Of a stretch of 64,000 nt of DNA, positions 48,842 to 58,071 are shown piece by piece. The DNA is taken from contig NZ_LR215037.1 in assembly GCF_900660665.1 (NCBI RefSeq), forward strand, positions 310,001-374,000, in the 5' to 3' direction. How positions within the stretch are numbered: position 1 is the first letter of the stretch; the number at the start of each line of letters is the position of its first letter. A program made the position numbers and the translations under genes. Source of the stretch: Mycoplasmopsis maculosa (GTDB taxonomy: Bacteria > Bacillota_I > Bacilli_A > Mycoplasmatales > Metamycoplasmataceae). A model generated the notes under the pieces. That model did not search any database. It was not told the DNA's origin and saw only the letters and a list, made by a program, of their open reading frames with translations.

Positions 48842-50095
48842 TTATTCAATTTCTTTGAATTTCAAATTCAAAGCAGAATTTTTAGTTAATCATTTAGATA
48901 AATTATCATTTGCTTCTTGTTTATTTTGTTTTATTAATTCACCCACATATTGAGCGCTTGAATTGTCCCATTGTTTATACAAATATTTTGTATAAAGTTC
49001 ATTTCTAAACTCCAATTTAACATCTTCCCAAAAAGGGATGTAATTTTTTGTTAATCAGGTTAGAGGCAAAATAAATTCATTAATTAATTTTAATAGTCGA
49101 TTAAATTTTCAACCGTTATCATAATTAGCTTTGAAATCAGGTAAATCAAATAATCATTTATAACCATCTAAATCTAAAAAAAAGTAATTTTTAGGTTCCA
49201 TTAATAAATTAGTTTTATTATATAAACTTTCTATTTTGTTCTTTGTTTCAGCTGTAAGCTGAATTTTTAAAGGTAAATCACTTCTATTTAAATCTTTTTT
49301 TAGCGCTTCAATAACAATAATGTACTGTTCTAAAAATTCCAATGTCATTTTTGCATCTCGTGCTCTTTTTAATAATGGTTCTATTAATGAAAAATTAGCT
49401 CAATAATCACTATTTAATTCGTTTAAAGCTTTTATATCATTTTCTTTAAAATCTCTAAAATATTTATCATTATTCGCTATTCTCCTTTGTGAAAAAAGTC
49501 GATAGTTTGATAAATATTCTTCATAACTAAAAGCGTCTGAATTATTTTGTCTAATTTTTTCTTCATAAGATTTGCCGTTTTCGGTTCCAAAAAAACCGGG
49601 GCTAGATAAAAAACCGTCTGGCACTTGCATTCCAAAAATTATTTTTACATGCGGGTTTCTTTTTTCATCTATATCTAAAATATCTTTAATAGCACTTTTT
49701 ACATAATCTTTTAATTCGGCTAATTTTTGATTAAATATATCACCATCAATAACTCTGTTATTAATTTCCATTGCCCCCAAATTTAAAGCATAACCAAAAA
49801 GCTTATCTGCACTATAGCCTTTTGAATAAGTTGCTTCTGGCATTTTAGTTTGACTAGTAGCTCATAAAGCCGAATATTCATTTCTCATTTTATCGATATT
49901 TGTATATTCTTCTGGCTTAGAATTAGATTTATTATCCTCTCTTTTGTTATCTGTCGGTTCCGGTTTAGGATTAGGTCTAGCTCAATCTGTATTATTTCAA
50001 TTTCAGCAACTAATCGCCGTTAATGGCATTACAGACCCTATTAAACTAGCTCCAAGTCCCAAAAATCATATTTTATTCTTTTTTTTACGATTCAC
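48842..50095 (-). CDS. ICE surface lipoprotein (CDS14-like)
   Basis: 417 residues starting at GTG 50095, chosen because AGAGGTAAAA lies just upstream and the resulting N-terminus has a proper signal with lipobox LTAISC (Cys near 29). A Pro/Asn/Lys spacer is followed by a soluble, Trp-rich helical domain. In the M. agalactiae ICE the lipoprotein at this position (CDS14) is needed for conjugation and proposed to take part in recognition between cells; equivalence here rests on position and lipobox. Confidence 0.72.
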
Positions 50096-50137
50096 TTTTA
50101 CCTCTTTAAAAAATTTATAATTTTTTAATTACCTTAA

Positions 50138-50335
50138 TTATACCTTTTTATTAAATATTTGTAATCATTTTAATTGAACAATCGCAAAATCAGCTTCTTC
50201 ATAGTTTTTTGCATTATCTATTAGTTCTTTTTTTGCATCTAAATATTTTTTATAAACTTTTTCAATTTTTAAAGCTTTATTTTCAAAAACTCTCACAATT
50301 GCATAGTTTTTGTCTTTTATTTCGCTATATTCCAT
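50138..50335 (-). CDS. Small ICE protein, 65 residues
   Basis: MEYSEIKDKNYAIVRVFENK at the start, then a helical Lys/Glu-rich part ending FAIVQLKWLQIFNKKV. No membrane helix. Binding site AGAAAGG at a good distance. Conserved-looking codon structure but no recognised family. It sits between the palindromic gap and the lipoprotein gene. Confidence 0.55.
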
Positions 50336-50495
50336 TTTTAACCTTTCTCTCGCATGCGTTTAAGCGTAATAATATGTGTGTTGCGTGAATGCGTTGTGAA
50401 TGAGTGCTAATTCATATATTTATTCACAACCCACTCACACGTATACGCATAATGCGTATATACACCTATACTCATGTTTATAAGCACGCTTAAAT
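50336..50495. other. Palindrome-rich ICE gap, candidate oriT
   Basis: The largest gap in the transfer operon and G+C-rich for this genome. It contains the palindrome CGCATGCG (50351-50358), a 9-bp inverted repeat GTTGTGAAT (50393-50401) / ATTCACAAC (50423-50431), TACGCA-TAA-TGCGTA (50443-50457) and repeated GTGAATG. The 10-mer TGCGTGAATG (50382-50391) recurs on the opposite strand at 56601-56610. Such dense inverted repeats next to transfer genes suit an origin of transfer or a regulator site; neither is proven. Confidence 0.4.
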
Positions 50496-50768
50496 TTATA
50501 ATAATCATTTTTCTAATATTCCATCAGTTTCTAATTCTGTGTAATCCAATTTTTTAGAATATAAATCTTCTATATCTTTCAATACAACGGGTAAAAATTT
50601 TTTAATTGAATATGGTTTTATATCTAATGTTTTAGATAATGTTGTATCTTTTGTCTTATAAATTTTTTTACCTAATTTAAGCACTGCATAAAATAATTTA
50701 GCAATATCGTTTCTATATTTAAGTTTTATTTCATGTTCTTTCATAAAATCATCTATATATGTATTCAT
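50496..50768 (-). CDS. Small ICE protein, 90 residues
   Basis: Helical, basic, soluble protein with one TGA-encoded Trp near the end (EKWLL). The segment LSKTLDIKPYSIKKFLPVVLKDIEDL could form a helix-turn-helix-like pair, so DNA binding is possible. Start supported by AAAGGAAA. Lies just upstream of the palindromic gap, which would suit a protein acting there, but this is positional inference only. Confidence 0.55.
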
Positions 50769-50870
50769 TTGATTTCCTTTTGTTTTTATGCGTTTTAAGA
50801 GCCAGTTTTTACTTTGGTAGCATAAACTATCATTTTTTTATTTTCGCCCGTTTAATAGCCTCAAAACATA

Positions 50871-51026
50871 TTAAATAGCGCAATTATTTAAAATAGCAAT
50901 TAGATCATTATCATTTTGGTTTAAAAACACCTTATATTCTTCTCCATCTCATTCAAAAACATCATTAATACCATAAATATCTAATTCTTTTATGTTTCTT
51001 ATTTTTCTATTAATTACTATTTTCAT
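50871..51026 (-). CDS. Tiny ICE protein, 51 residues (paralog of the 51968 gene)
   Basis: MKIVINRKIRNIKELDIYGI followed by a DVFEWDGEEYKVF segment and a DLIAIL end. It aligns along its length with the 57-residue protein at 51968-52141 (KELDIY, DVF, YK/KYF, LIA). It starts 3 bases after the stop of the 312-residue gene. Beta-hairpin-like, acidic; function unknown. Confidence 0.55.
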
Positions 51027-51028
51027 AT

Positions 51029-51967
51029 TTATATTTCCATTTCTAATTCGATATTATGCTTATGAATTTCTTGTTCTGGTAAAAATTTTTCTAATCCTAA
51101 ATCTTTTATTGCTTTATTGCTTATATTAACCGAATCAACTATCATGTTTGCTACTTGACTTTCATTAGTATTCAATAATAATGATTCTTTTTCACTTCAC
51201 GGTATTTTAAATTTATTACCTGCATATAAACCTAATTTTTCGACAACTAAAAACCCACTAAGTCTTCTAACAAAATCATATTTTTCAGCTTCATAGTTTG
51301 TTTCTCTTCAACTTCATTCGCCAATTGTGCTATCTATCATATAAACAATTCTGCTTTCATCGATAATATTGTTCTTATCAAAGTCAAATTTATATTTTTT
51401 TGTTTTGGCATTATGGTTTAACTTATTTAAAATATGTTCTCCTAATAGCTGTATCGAGTTTTCATCTCTTTCATAAAACGAAACATTATAATTGCCCCAT
51501 TTATTGCTTAATGTTTCTGGGTATTTTTCATATTTCAATGTGGTTTGCGATATATCATACGCTTCAATTTCTTTAAAATAGTAATCTTTGTTTTCTAGTC
51601 CGTCTTTTAAAACTTCATCGATTATTGTGTTATTAAACAAAACTATACTCTCAACTTTGATTGGTCTTTCATTTGCCTTAATATCAACCCCGTATTCTTC
51701 TTTTCAAAATTTTTTACTTTGAATAAAACTAACATTTTCATTTTGCAAATAAATTCGTATCCTATTTTTTATTTCAGTATTGTTTAACAATATATCTTGT
51801 TTTACTTTATTCTTTTTGGGCTTGCTAGATATAAATTGTGCTTTAAGCATAAATCATTTATTTTCATCTATTAAAAGATACTTTAACTTATCTTTATACT
51901 TGGATCAAATTGTTTCATCTCTTCCGGTTTTTTCTAAATGTATGTGTTTTTTACGTTCTCAATCCAT
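51029..51967 (-). CDS. ICE protein, 312 residues, weakly ArdC-like
   Basis: Soluble protein beginning MDWERKKHIHLEK. The segment FWKEEYGVDIKANERPIKV and the later YDFVRRLSGFLVVEKLGL faintly recall the two ends of ArdC/DUF1738 anti-restriction proteins (W...G..VKKGEK and EELVAE...LGI), but the HExxH zinc motif is not present. The similarity is by eye and weak. It is flanked by two small paralogous genes (50871 and 51968), all three almost touching, and lies right after the coupling protein gene, where leading-region functions are common. Treat as hypothetical. Confidence 0.5.
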
Positions 51968-52141
51968 TTATTTTTCCTCTTTTGTATTATTTAATATATC
52001 ACTAGGTAAAGCGATTAATTCTCCGTTTTCGAATGATGCTACAAAATATTTTTTATTTTCGTAATAAAATACATCTCCTGCATTATATATATCTAATTCT
52101 TTTAAATCTTTAATATTATTAATTCCTAATGCTATTTTCAT
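51968..52141 (-). CDS. Tiny ICE protein, 57 residues (paralog of the 50871 gene)
   Basis: MKIALGINNIKDLKELDIYN, then DVFYYENKKYFVASFENGEL and IALPSDI. Strong GAGGAG site. Related to the 51-residue product downstream. Stop is followed at once by the ATG of the 312-residue gene (TAAATG). Unknown function. Confidence 0.55.
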   Translation of the reverse strand: MKIALGINNIKDLKELDIYNAGDVFYYENKKYFVASFENGELIALPSDILNNTKEEK

Positions 52142-52152
52142 TTTAACTCCTC

Positions 52153-54312
52153 TTAATTTTCCACATCTTCTTGTTTATCTTTAAAATAAAGCATATAAAA
52201 TGGCTTAACTTTAATTAATAAAACTTTTAGGTTTTGTTTTTCATCGCTTGTTAAATTATTGTTTTTATTTAATAATTCCATTAATAACTCAAAATCCTCA
52301 TTACTCAAAAATGCTTTTACAAAATCAACATTGCTTTTTATGTATTTAATCAAATCATTAATAGTAATTGGCTTTTCTTCATTTTTTATTGTTTCGACCA
52401 TTTTATTTGTTTCTTCTACAATTTGACTATTGTTATTTTTGTTAAATTCTGTCTCAACTAATTCTTTATTGTTTAAATTTGAATTTTCAGAAATCTTAAA
52501 ATCCATAAAATTAATCTCTCTAATCAAAACATCTTTCAAATTATTTTTTAAGTGTTCCGTACCGTCTTTTTGGTTATATTTTAAGTACTCATAAGCAAAT
52601 TTAATATTTAATAGTAATGCTTTTTCTTGTTTTTGTAATATAAGGATTTGATTTTTTCTTAACTTTTGCAATTCAGCCATTTCGATTGCTTGTCTTTCTT
52701 GTGTTGAAGATGTTTCACTTTTTGTAGATGATCCAGTTGTTGTGGATGTTTTTTTATATTCTTCTTTTCCTATAAGTGAGCTTATTTCTTCTAATGTTTT
52801 TTGATTATTTATTCCACCTAAAAAAATCCATGAATTAAATACATCTTTGATCGTTTTGCCAGCATCTTTATATTTATCTTCCAATTGCGTTAATGATTGT
52901 AATACGCATGCGAAAAATATTCCCCTGCCACGCCCTGCTGATAATTTTGTTTGCATACCTGGTATTGCTGGTAAATTGCCAAACTCATCTAAAAAGTAAA
53001 ATAAATTACGATATAATTTTCCATTATCATTATCTTCTGCTACATTAATTGCTTTTTGATATAGTTGTAAAATAAAGTTTATTGCAATTGAGCTTCTGGT
53101 TTCATCGTCCTCTGGTATTTTTATTAATACTGCAAATGGTTTTGATTTATTATTATCAAACAATTCATTTATCTTTATTTCATCAGTTAAAACTAAATTA
53201 TTAATTCAACTTTCTTTAACATATGGTAAAACTGCCTGTGTTGAAAAACCTAAATGTCCCGCTAATTGTTTTTCCGGTAAATTAATATAGCTTAATAAAG
53301 AGTTTTTAATAGTAATAAATTCTTTTGATAAATCTTGTCTGTCAAACAATTTATAAAATCATGCTCCATTTTTAAAAGTATTAATATCTAATAAACCTAA
53401 GAGATTATTAAAATTAAAATCTTCTTTTTTAAAATCATCTTTAAAATAAAATCCCATTAATAACATAGCACAAATTAAGTTATAGAGTATTTCTATGCCG
53501 CCACGAGCTCAAAATTCCTCGCTATTACCTGCTAAATTCCATTTTTTAAGATTATAAACTAATATATCAATTTGTTTAAAAGCCTCATCAAAAGCCACCT
53601 TATTTTTATCCTTAAAACACAAATCTCAAATCGAACTAAATACATTAAAACCCATTGAATTTTTTAATTTAATTAGATCCAATACTTTTACACTATAACC
53701 ATGATTTTTAAGTGGTTTAGCGAATATAGATGTAAGTTCTCCTTTTAGATCGGTTATAACCATATTAGGTTTTTTATCATCTTTAAGCATCATGTTATAA
53801 AAAATGCTAGGAATAATGATTTTTTGACTTTTACCTGAACCTGTACCACCTAATATTAAAGTTTGATTTTCACTTAATATATAACCCTCTTTTAAATTAG
53901 CTTTAATAACTCAACCGCTATTTTCATTAAAGCCTTCTTTAAACGGTTTTTTAATACGATAATTCTCATCGAACTCTTTTTTATCGCCCAAATTTTTAAC
54001 TTCGTTATACATTCATACCTTGCTATAATCATTATTTTTAACTTTTACTCTTTTAAACAATTTCGGTATTACTCAATATATCAATATCATAAATAAATTA
54101 ACAACTAAAAAGGCTGTAATTGTAATTCATCAGTAATTATTAAAAGATCTTCACATTACCTTTAAAATATTATTTTTAAAAGCTTCTTGTAATCTTTTAT
54201 AGTTATCATATAAAAAATATCCTATAAATAAAAGCATTCACAAAGCTAGATTTACTAAAATAATGCTAATTACCTTAATCTTCTTGTTAAATCTTTTTTT
54301 ATCATTATTCAT
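52153..54312 (-). CDS. Type IV coupling protein, TraG/VirD4-like (CDS5)
   Basis: 719 residues. Two N-terminal membrane helices (about 12-34 and 60-84), Walker A ILGGTGSGKSQK near residue 154, Walker B LFYFLDEFGNLP near 439, and RGRGIFFACVLQSLTQL shortly after, all typical of T4CPs. It links the relaxase-DNA complex to the channel. Start at 54312 chosen because this frame gives the membrane helices; it overlaps the relaxase end by 8 bases. The C-terminal 180 residues are charged, Ser/Asn-rich and helical. Confidence 0.93.
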
Positions 54313-55591
54313 ATTCTAATCCCTCTTCTCTTTCTAAATGTTTAGAATATTGTTTTAATGCTTTTATTCTTGCTTCCAATTCCCTTTTTTCGTTTTCGAA
54401 TTTTATTTTTTTAATTTCTCATTTGTATTTAGTATTAAAAATATTTTTTGATTTCAAATAATTAGCATTAGGTAAATAATTTATATAGCCAACATTACTT
54501 AGTTTGTTTCTTTCAAATTCCTTTAATTTATTTAAAACCAAATTCCCTAAATTGATTTTTAGCTCTTTTCTTTCTTTCTCAATTAATTTATTCGCTTGCT
54601 CTTTTTCATATTTACGATTAAATTTATTATCAATCAACATAACTTGATTTTCGAATTCCGCATATTTATAAAATAAAGTATCCTCTTGTTTGATAATTTC
54701 CAAAACTAAACTATCAACAGCATTTTTAGATTTAGCATCCAACCTCGCATAATTTCATACATTACTATTTTTATTTTTTATTACTCCATTTACTAAATCA
54801 TTAAGTTTAGAGCCCTTTAAATCAATAGACTTAAAATCTTGTTTAACATCAACTTTTAAATTTCTCAATTCACCAACTGCTTCATAATAACTTTTATATC
54901 TTTCTTTTTCTAAAATCTTATTAGTTATGATTGTTCCAAAAGTTTTAAATTCACCCAAAGGTATTAAACCATCTTTTTTAAATTGCAATTCTTTTGATGA
55001 AACATATTTTAATTTTGGTTCTTTTTCTCAAAATGCTAAATGTATGTGAGGATTTTTCGTATTTGCGTGTATTGCGTATAAAACATTTAAATTATTTAAA
55101 TTTAAATTATTTCTCGTAAAAAATGTATTTAAATTTTCTTCTAGTAATTTTGAAATTTGTTTTGGTGTCATAACTCTTTTAGCAATACCTATTTCTCCAA
55201 AACTTAAATGTGTATCTCAAATATATTGATTTTCTTTAAGTTTAGAAAGCATATTTTTACCTTCATTTAATTCTATTGCCTCAAATTTTAAATTAACTGC
55301 ATTAAAACTATACAAACCGCTTGATACATCATTTACATTATTTAATTTGTTAAATCCTTTTGTATGACTGTTAAATCAATTTAAGGCTTCTTCATCATTT
55401 TTAAATTCGGGCATTTCACCAATAAAATCAAAACACGCTTCATCTCTTGTTATGTAATCTATATATTTACCGGTTTTAAAATAATTAATTGCTTTTTCTC
55501 CATACGCTTTTAATTTTTCTATTTTTGAAAATCTATCAACTGCCCTGACAAAACCAAAATTGTTATTTTGTTTAAAAATTACTTTGCTCAT
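54305..55591 (-). CDS. Relaxase, MobL-like
   Basis: 428 residues. The metal-binding motif HANTKNPHIHLAFWE near residue 185 (HxH) and preceding DTHLSFGE fit MobP/MobL-type relaxases; candidate catalytic Tyr residues occur near the N-terminus (YIDYITRDEA). The C-terminal half is a long charged coiled coil. It nicks oriT and pilots the strand during transfer. Start overlaps the SSB-like stop (TAATG); the stop overlaps the TraG start. Family label is from the motif and context. Confidence 0.78.
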
Positions 55592-56223
55592 TAAATTTCT
55601 TCATTAAAAAACGAAATATCATTTTCAGGTTCAACAACTTTTTTATTATTAACAATATAACTAACACCTTTGTCTATCAAAGTGTTTAAATCATCTTCAA
55701 TGTTTAAATTTGTAAATGCTTCTTTAATTTCATCAGCATCATAGTTAAAACTTTCCATAATTTGATAAAACTTACTCTCTTTTTCAACTAGATCGTTTGC
55801 AGAAAGATCATCTTTTTCATTTCAATCTAATTCAAAATTTTGTTCTCTATCTATTTCAACATTATTTTCTTTATTTAATGATTTTTCTTTATTTTCTTCT
55901 GTATTTATTTCAGCTTTAATTTCTTGTCTTTTTGGCGCACTTAAAAACAAAGTAGAAACAATAATGTCATACCTAAAACTAAAATTCTTATCTTCTATAA
56001 CAAATTTCTCACTTCTCTTTTGAATTTTGCCAATTACCAAAATATTAGGTTTTGTTTTTATATCTAACTTATCTAAAAATTCCGCATTTTCCTCAAACGC
56101 TAACAAATCAAAAAATTCACCACTTGCTAAAATTGAAAACTTCAAATAACTTATATTTTTAGTACTCGTTTTTTTAATTTCACTTTTAGAGGTTAAAATA
56201 CCTCTCAATTTAACTTCATTCAT
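55591..56223 (-). CDS. ICE single-stranded DNA-binding-like protein
   Basis: 210 residues. An N-terminal OB-fold-like domain (about residues 1-95: MNEVKLRGILTSKSEIKKT, YLKFSILASGEFFDLLAF, ILVIGKIQKR) is followed by an acidic, disordered tail ending PENDISFFNEEI, reminiscent of the acidic SSB C-terminal tip. It may protect or deliver the transferred strand. Directly upstream of, and coupled to, the relaxase. Diverged from chromosomal SSB, so assigned on pattern only. Confidence 0.6.
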
Positions 56224-56238
56224 TTTAAACTCCTAATA

Positions 56239-56571
56239 TTATTCTTTAACAATTCTATTTACAATAAGTCTACAATTGCCAAATACATAACCTGGCATGA
56301 TATAACCCTGTAAATAACAAAAATCATTTTCTTTAAACATATCCCGTTTTGATAAATTAATAGCGATTTCATCAAAAACTGCAAACTCAAAAATATAAGG
56401 TTCGACTTTTAATGAAGTGCTACCAAATTCATCAACTTCAACTTTTAATGAAAGTTGTAAATGAAATACTTCCTTATCATCAATTATCGTCCTTTCTAAT
56501 TCGCCTATTTTTAATATTTCACCTCGCAGAGCAAAAAAAGTCGGCTGATAAACAAATTCTCGTACATCCAT
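56239..56571 (-). CDS. Small OB-fold-like ICE protein
   Basis: 110 residues, beta-rich, no tail: FFALRGEILKIGELE, FHLQLSLKVEVDEFG and DFCYLQGYIMPG recall SSB/PriB-type OB strands. Strong GAGGTG site. Pairs with the longer SSB-like gene 15 bases downstream. First gene of the long transfer operon. Confidence 0.55.
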   Translation of the reverse strand: MDVREFVYQPTFFALRGEILKIGELERTIIDDKEVFHLQLSLKVEVDEFGSTSLKVEPYIFEFAVFDEIAINLSKRDMFKENDFCYLQGYIMPGYVFGNCRLIVNRIVKE

Positions 56572-56860
56572 AAATACACCTCACTAATAACACATACATA
56601 CATTCACGCATAAAAAAACTTTTTAAGAGAATATAAAAGGTTTAAATAGATATATTTATTAAGTTTGATATTTATACTTTATATATCCTCTTTATTACTT
56701 TTATCTTTGCAGTAGTTTTTTGCTCCATTTTTTAAATTTAAAAGCGAAAGGGTAATTTTAATATTAAAAATTTCTAAAAATCTTAAAAAACAGAATAGCA
56801 AAATTTTTACTACCGCAACATAGTAATTACTTTTTATATCCTCTTACACAACATGCGGTT
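56572..56860. other. Leader region of the ICE transfer operon
   Basis: No supported gene. It holds two imperfect direct copies of a 17-mer (AGAGGATATAxAAAGTA on the minus strand, at 56675-56691 and 56828-56844) and the TGCGTGAATG 10-mer (minus, 56601-56610) shared with the 50.4-kb gap. The operon promoter is expected here; several A/T-rich -10 candidates exist. Confidence 0.45.
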
Positions 56861-57562
56861 TTAAAACTCGATATATCTTAAAGATCTTAAACCGACTTTT
56901 TTTGCTCACTTTGTTTCTAATGTGATTGCGCTTCTCCATAGACCAAAATACACTAAAACTAAAAGTAAAATAAATTTAGTTTTATATTTTGATACTTCTA
57001 AAAATTTATTAGTTATTAATAACTTTATTTTTTTAGAATCCGCTTTTTTTCAAAGAATTTTTTTGACGCTTATTAAAGCTTTGAAATTCCCTGTAAAAAA
57101 TAGCATTCAATCTTCTAGGTTTTTAAAACTTAAATAACGCATTTTGTTACCATTATTTTTTACAATGTTTTTTTTCAAAAAATAGTATTTGCCCTTAAGA
57201 ATTATTAATCCTAATTTTTTAAGCTCATTTAACCCATGTTTTAATCTATTTATAGATAAGCCAAAGCCGATCAAATCTCATAGTTTAAAGTTCTTAATTT
57301 TTAAAGCTTTTTTAACAATTAAAATAAGCATTAAAATTAAGCTAGCGTTTTGTTTTTTCTCTAGCATTTTAATAACTTCATAATTTAAGTTAATTTTAAA
57401 ATTTCTAACAAGATTTAAAAACTTATCAAAATTAATTTTTAAATATTTTTTAATACTGCATAGTTTTTTAAAACTTTTAATTTTCTGATCTCTTAAAATT
57501 TCTTTTCGAGTTAAGTATTTACTTTCTTCCCTTAAAATTTGCAAATTATTAAATGCTCCCAT
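56861..57562 (-). CDS. ICE winged-helix-like protein, possible replication initiator or regulator
   Basis: 233 residues, very basic, four in-frame TGA Trp codons. The centre (INRLKHGLNELKKLGLIILK then KGKYYFL) looks like a winged helix: recognition helix followed by a beta-wing. A hydrophobic segment LILMLILIV precedes it. It is the first gene at this end of the ICE, stands apart from the transfer operon, and a tiny divergent RNA with strong promoter and terminator lies in its upstream region, an arrangement seen for Rep genes controlled by antisense RNA. Rep function is inference; it could be a transcription factor. Confidence 0.55.
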
Positions 57563-57591
57563 ATTATTACCTCGCTAACAATTTTTTTATT

Positions 57592-57622
57592 TTGTAAAAA
57601 ATTTTTCACACCCTGGTATAAT
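57592..57622 (+). promoter_or_regulatory. Extended -10 promoter of tiny ICE RNA
   Basis: TTGTAA (57592-57597), then a perfect extended -10, TGGTATAAT, with TATAAT at 57617-57622. Spacer is 19 bases. Confidence 0.6.
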
Positions 57623-57628
57623 ATAGGT

Positions 57629-57673
57629 ATCTAGTTATTGTATTATGCTTTTTTGGGCGTGATACTTTTTTTT
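57629..57673 (+). ncRNA. Putative 45-nt RNA ending in a strong terminator
   Basis: Seven bases after the -10 box a transcript would start and almost at once meet a 9-bp stem GTATTATGC (57640-57648) / GCGTGATAC (57657-57665, two G-U pairs) followed by eight T. The product would be about 45 nt, mostly terminator hairpin. It runs away from, and antisense to, the region upstream of the minus-strand gene at 57562. Size and placement resemble the counter-transcribed RNAs of rolling-circle plasmids. Confidence 0.5.
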
Positions 57674-57692
57674 ACCTTAAATTGATTTAACT

Positions 57693-57723
57693 ACAAAAAA
57701 AGTAGCTACTAACTAGCTACTAA
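57693..57723 (-). terminator. Hairpin with T run at ICE border
   Basis: AGTAGCTA / TAGCTACT stem (part of GTAGCTACTAACTAGCTAC) followed on the minus strand by seven T. It would stop transcripts entering the ICE from the 58-kb side. Confidence 0.6.
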
Positions 57724-57871
57724 TTTTCTTTTTCAAGAGAGCACTCTAAATTTTACAGCGACCAAAAATTATAAAATTTCTAAATCGTAATTTGAATTTA
57801 TTTCATATGAGATTAGGTTAAGAAGTTGAGAAAAGTATTCTCTTACATCAATGAGAAAAAAATACAAATTA

Positions 57872-57934
57872 TATAATTTAAATATGAGTATAAAATCAAA
57901 ACAGGCAAGTCACCCAAAATTTATAAATTGATAA
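57872..57934 (+). pseudogene. Promoter plus 16-codon gene fragment
   Basis: TATAAT (57872-57877) is followed 7 bases later by ATG 57884 and the short frame MSIKSKQASHPKFINW, then TAA. The promoter-to-ATG layout copies that of the leaderless gene at 37840. The peptide looks like the beginning of a longer protein; the HPKFI phrase recalls N-termini of some type II restriction enzymes, but this is too short to name. Confidence 0.3.
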
Positions 57935-57965
57935 AATACTAAAAAAAATTAGATTATAAAAAACT

Positions 57966-58002
57966 CATACAGAAATTTTGCTATTGGCATAATTTCTGTA
58001 TG
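57966..58002 (-). terminator. 12-bp perfect inverted repeat, second terminator after the operon
   Basis: CATACAGAAATT (57966-57977) / AATTTCTGTATG (57991-58002) with a 13-base loop, followed on the minus strand by AG and six T. It lies behind the first terminator of the AAA+ operon. Confidence 0.6.
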
Positions 58003-58016
58003 AATAAAATTGTCCG

Positions 58017-58039
58017 AAAAAAATTTCCAGTTTACTGGA
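58017..58039 (-). terminator. Terminator of the helicase-AAA+ operon
   Basis: TCCAG-TTTA-CTGGA hairpin (58026-58039) followed on the minus strand by AAATTTTTTT, 33 bases past the stop at 58072. Confidence 0.75.
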
Positions 58040-58071
58040 TACCTAAATATTTTGTTTTAATTGAATTTATT

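Larger units (their letters stand above)
36180..57680. mobile_element. Mycoplasma integrative conjugative element (ICE), ends approximate
   Basis: About 21.5 kb carrying, on the minus strand, a DDE transposase at one end and a transfer module: VirB4, VirB6-like, pilin-like, lipoprotein, VirD4/TraG, MobL-like relaxase and OB-fold proteins. Gene order matches the described mycoplasma ICE layout (CDS22 at one end; CDS14-19 in a block; CDS5 = TraG). These elements move through a DDE transposase, not a tyrosine recombinase, and insert with low specificity. Boundaries lie in 35962-36195 and 57674-58010; neither inverted ends nor target duplications were identified with confidence. One of its large genes has a nonsense codon, so transfer ability of this copy is doubtful. 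Confidence 0.85.

Noticed and set aside
36067-57639. 11-base direct repeat ATCTAGTTATT at 36067-36077 and 57629-57639 as ICE attachment or target duplication
   Set aside because: In DNA this AT-rich an 11-mer match between two ~500-base windows is expected by chance, and the second copy lies inside the putative RNA start region. These ICEs usually duplicate about 8 bases.
36061-57727. AATTAGCATCTAGTTA-like string near 36060 resembling the complement of 57712-57727 (14 of 16)
   Set aside because: Low complexity A/T match; the 57.7-kb copy belongs to a terminator hairpin and no flanking duplication is present.
35939-58018. TTCGGACAA (35939-35947) and its complement (58010-58018) as terminal inverted repeats of the ICE
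   Set aside because: One copy is part of the tsf terminator hairpin, the other adjoins the operon terminator; the flanks do not extend the match. Not excluded, but unsupported.
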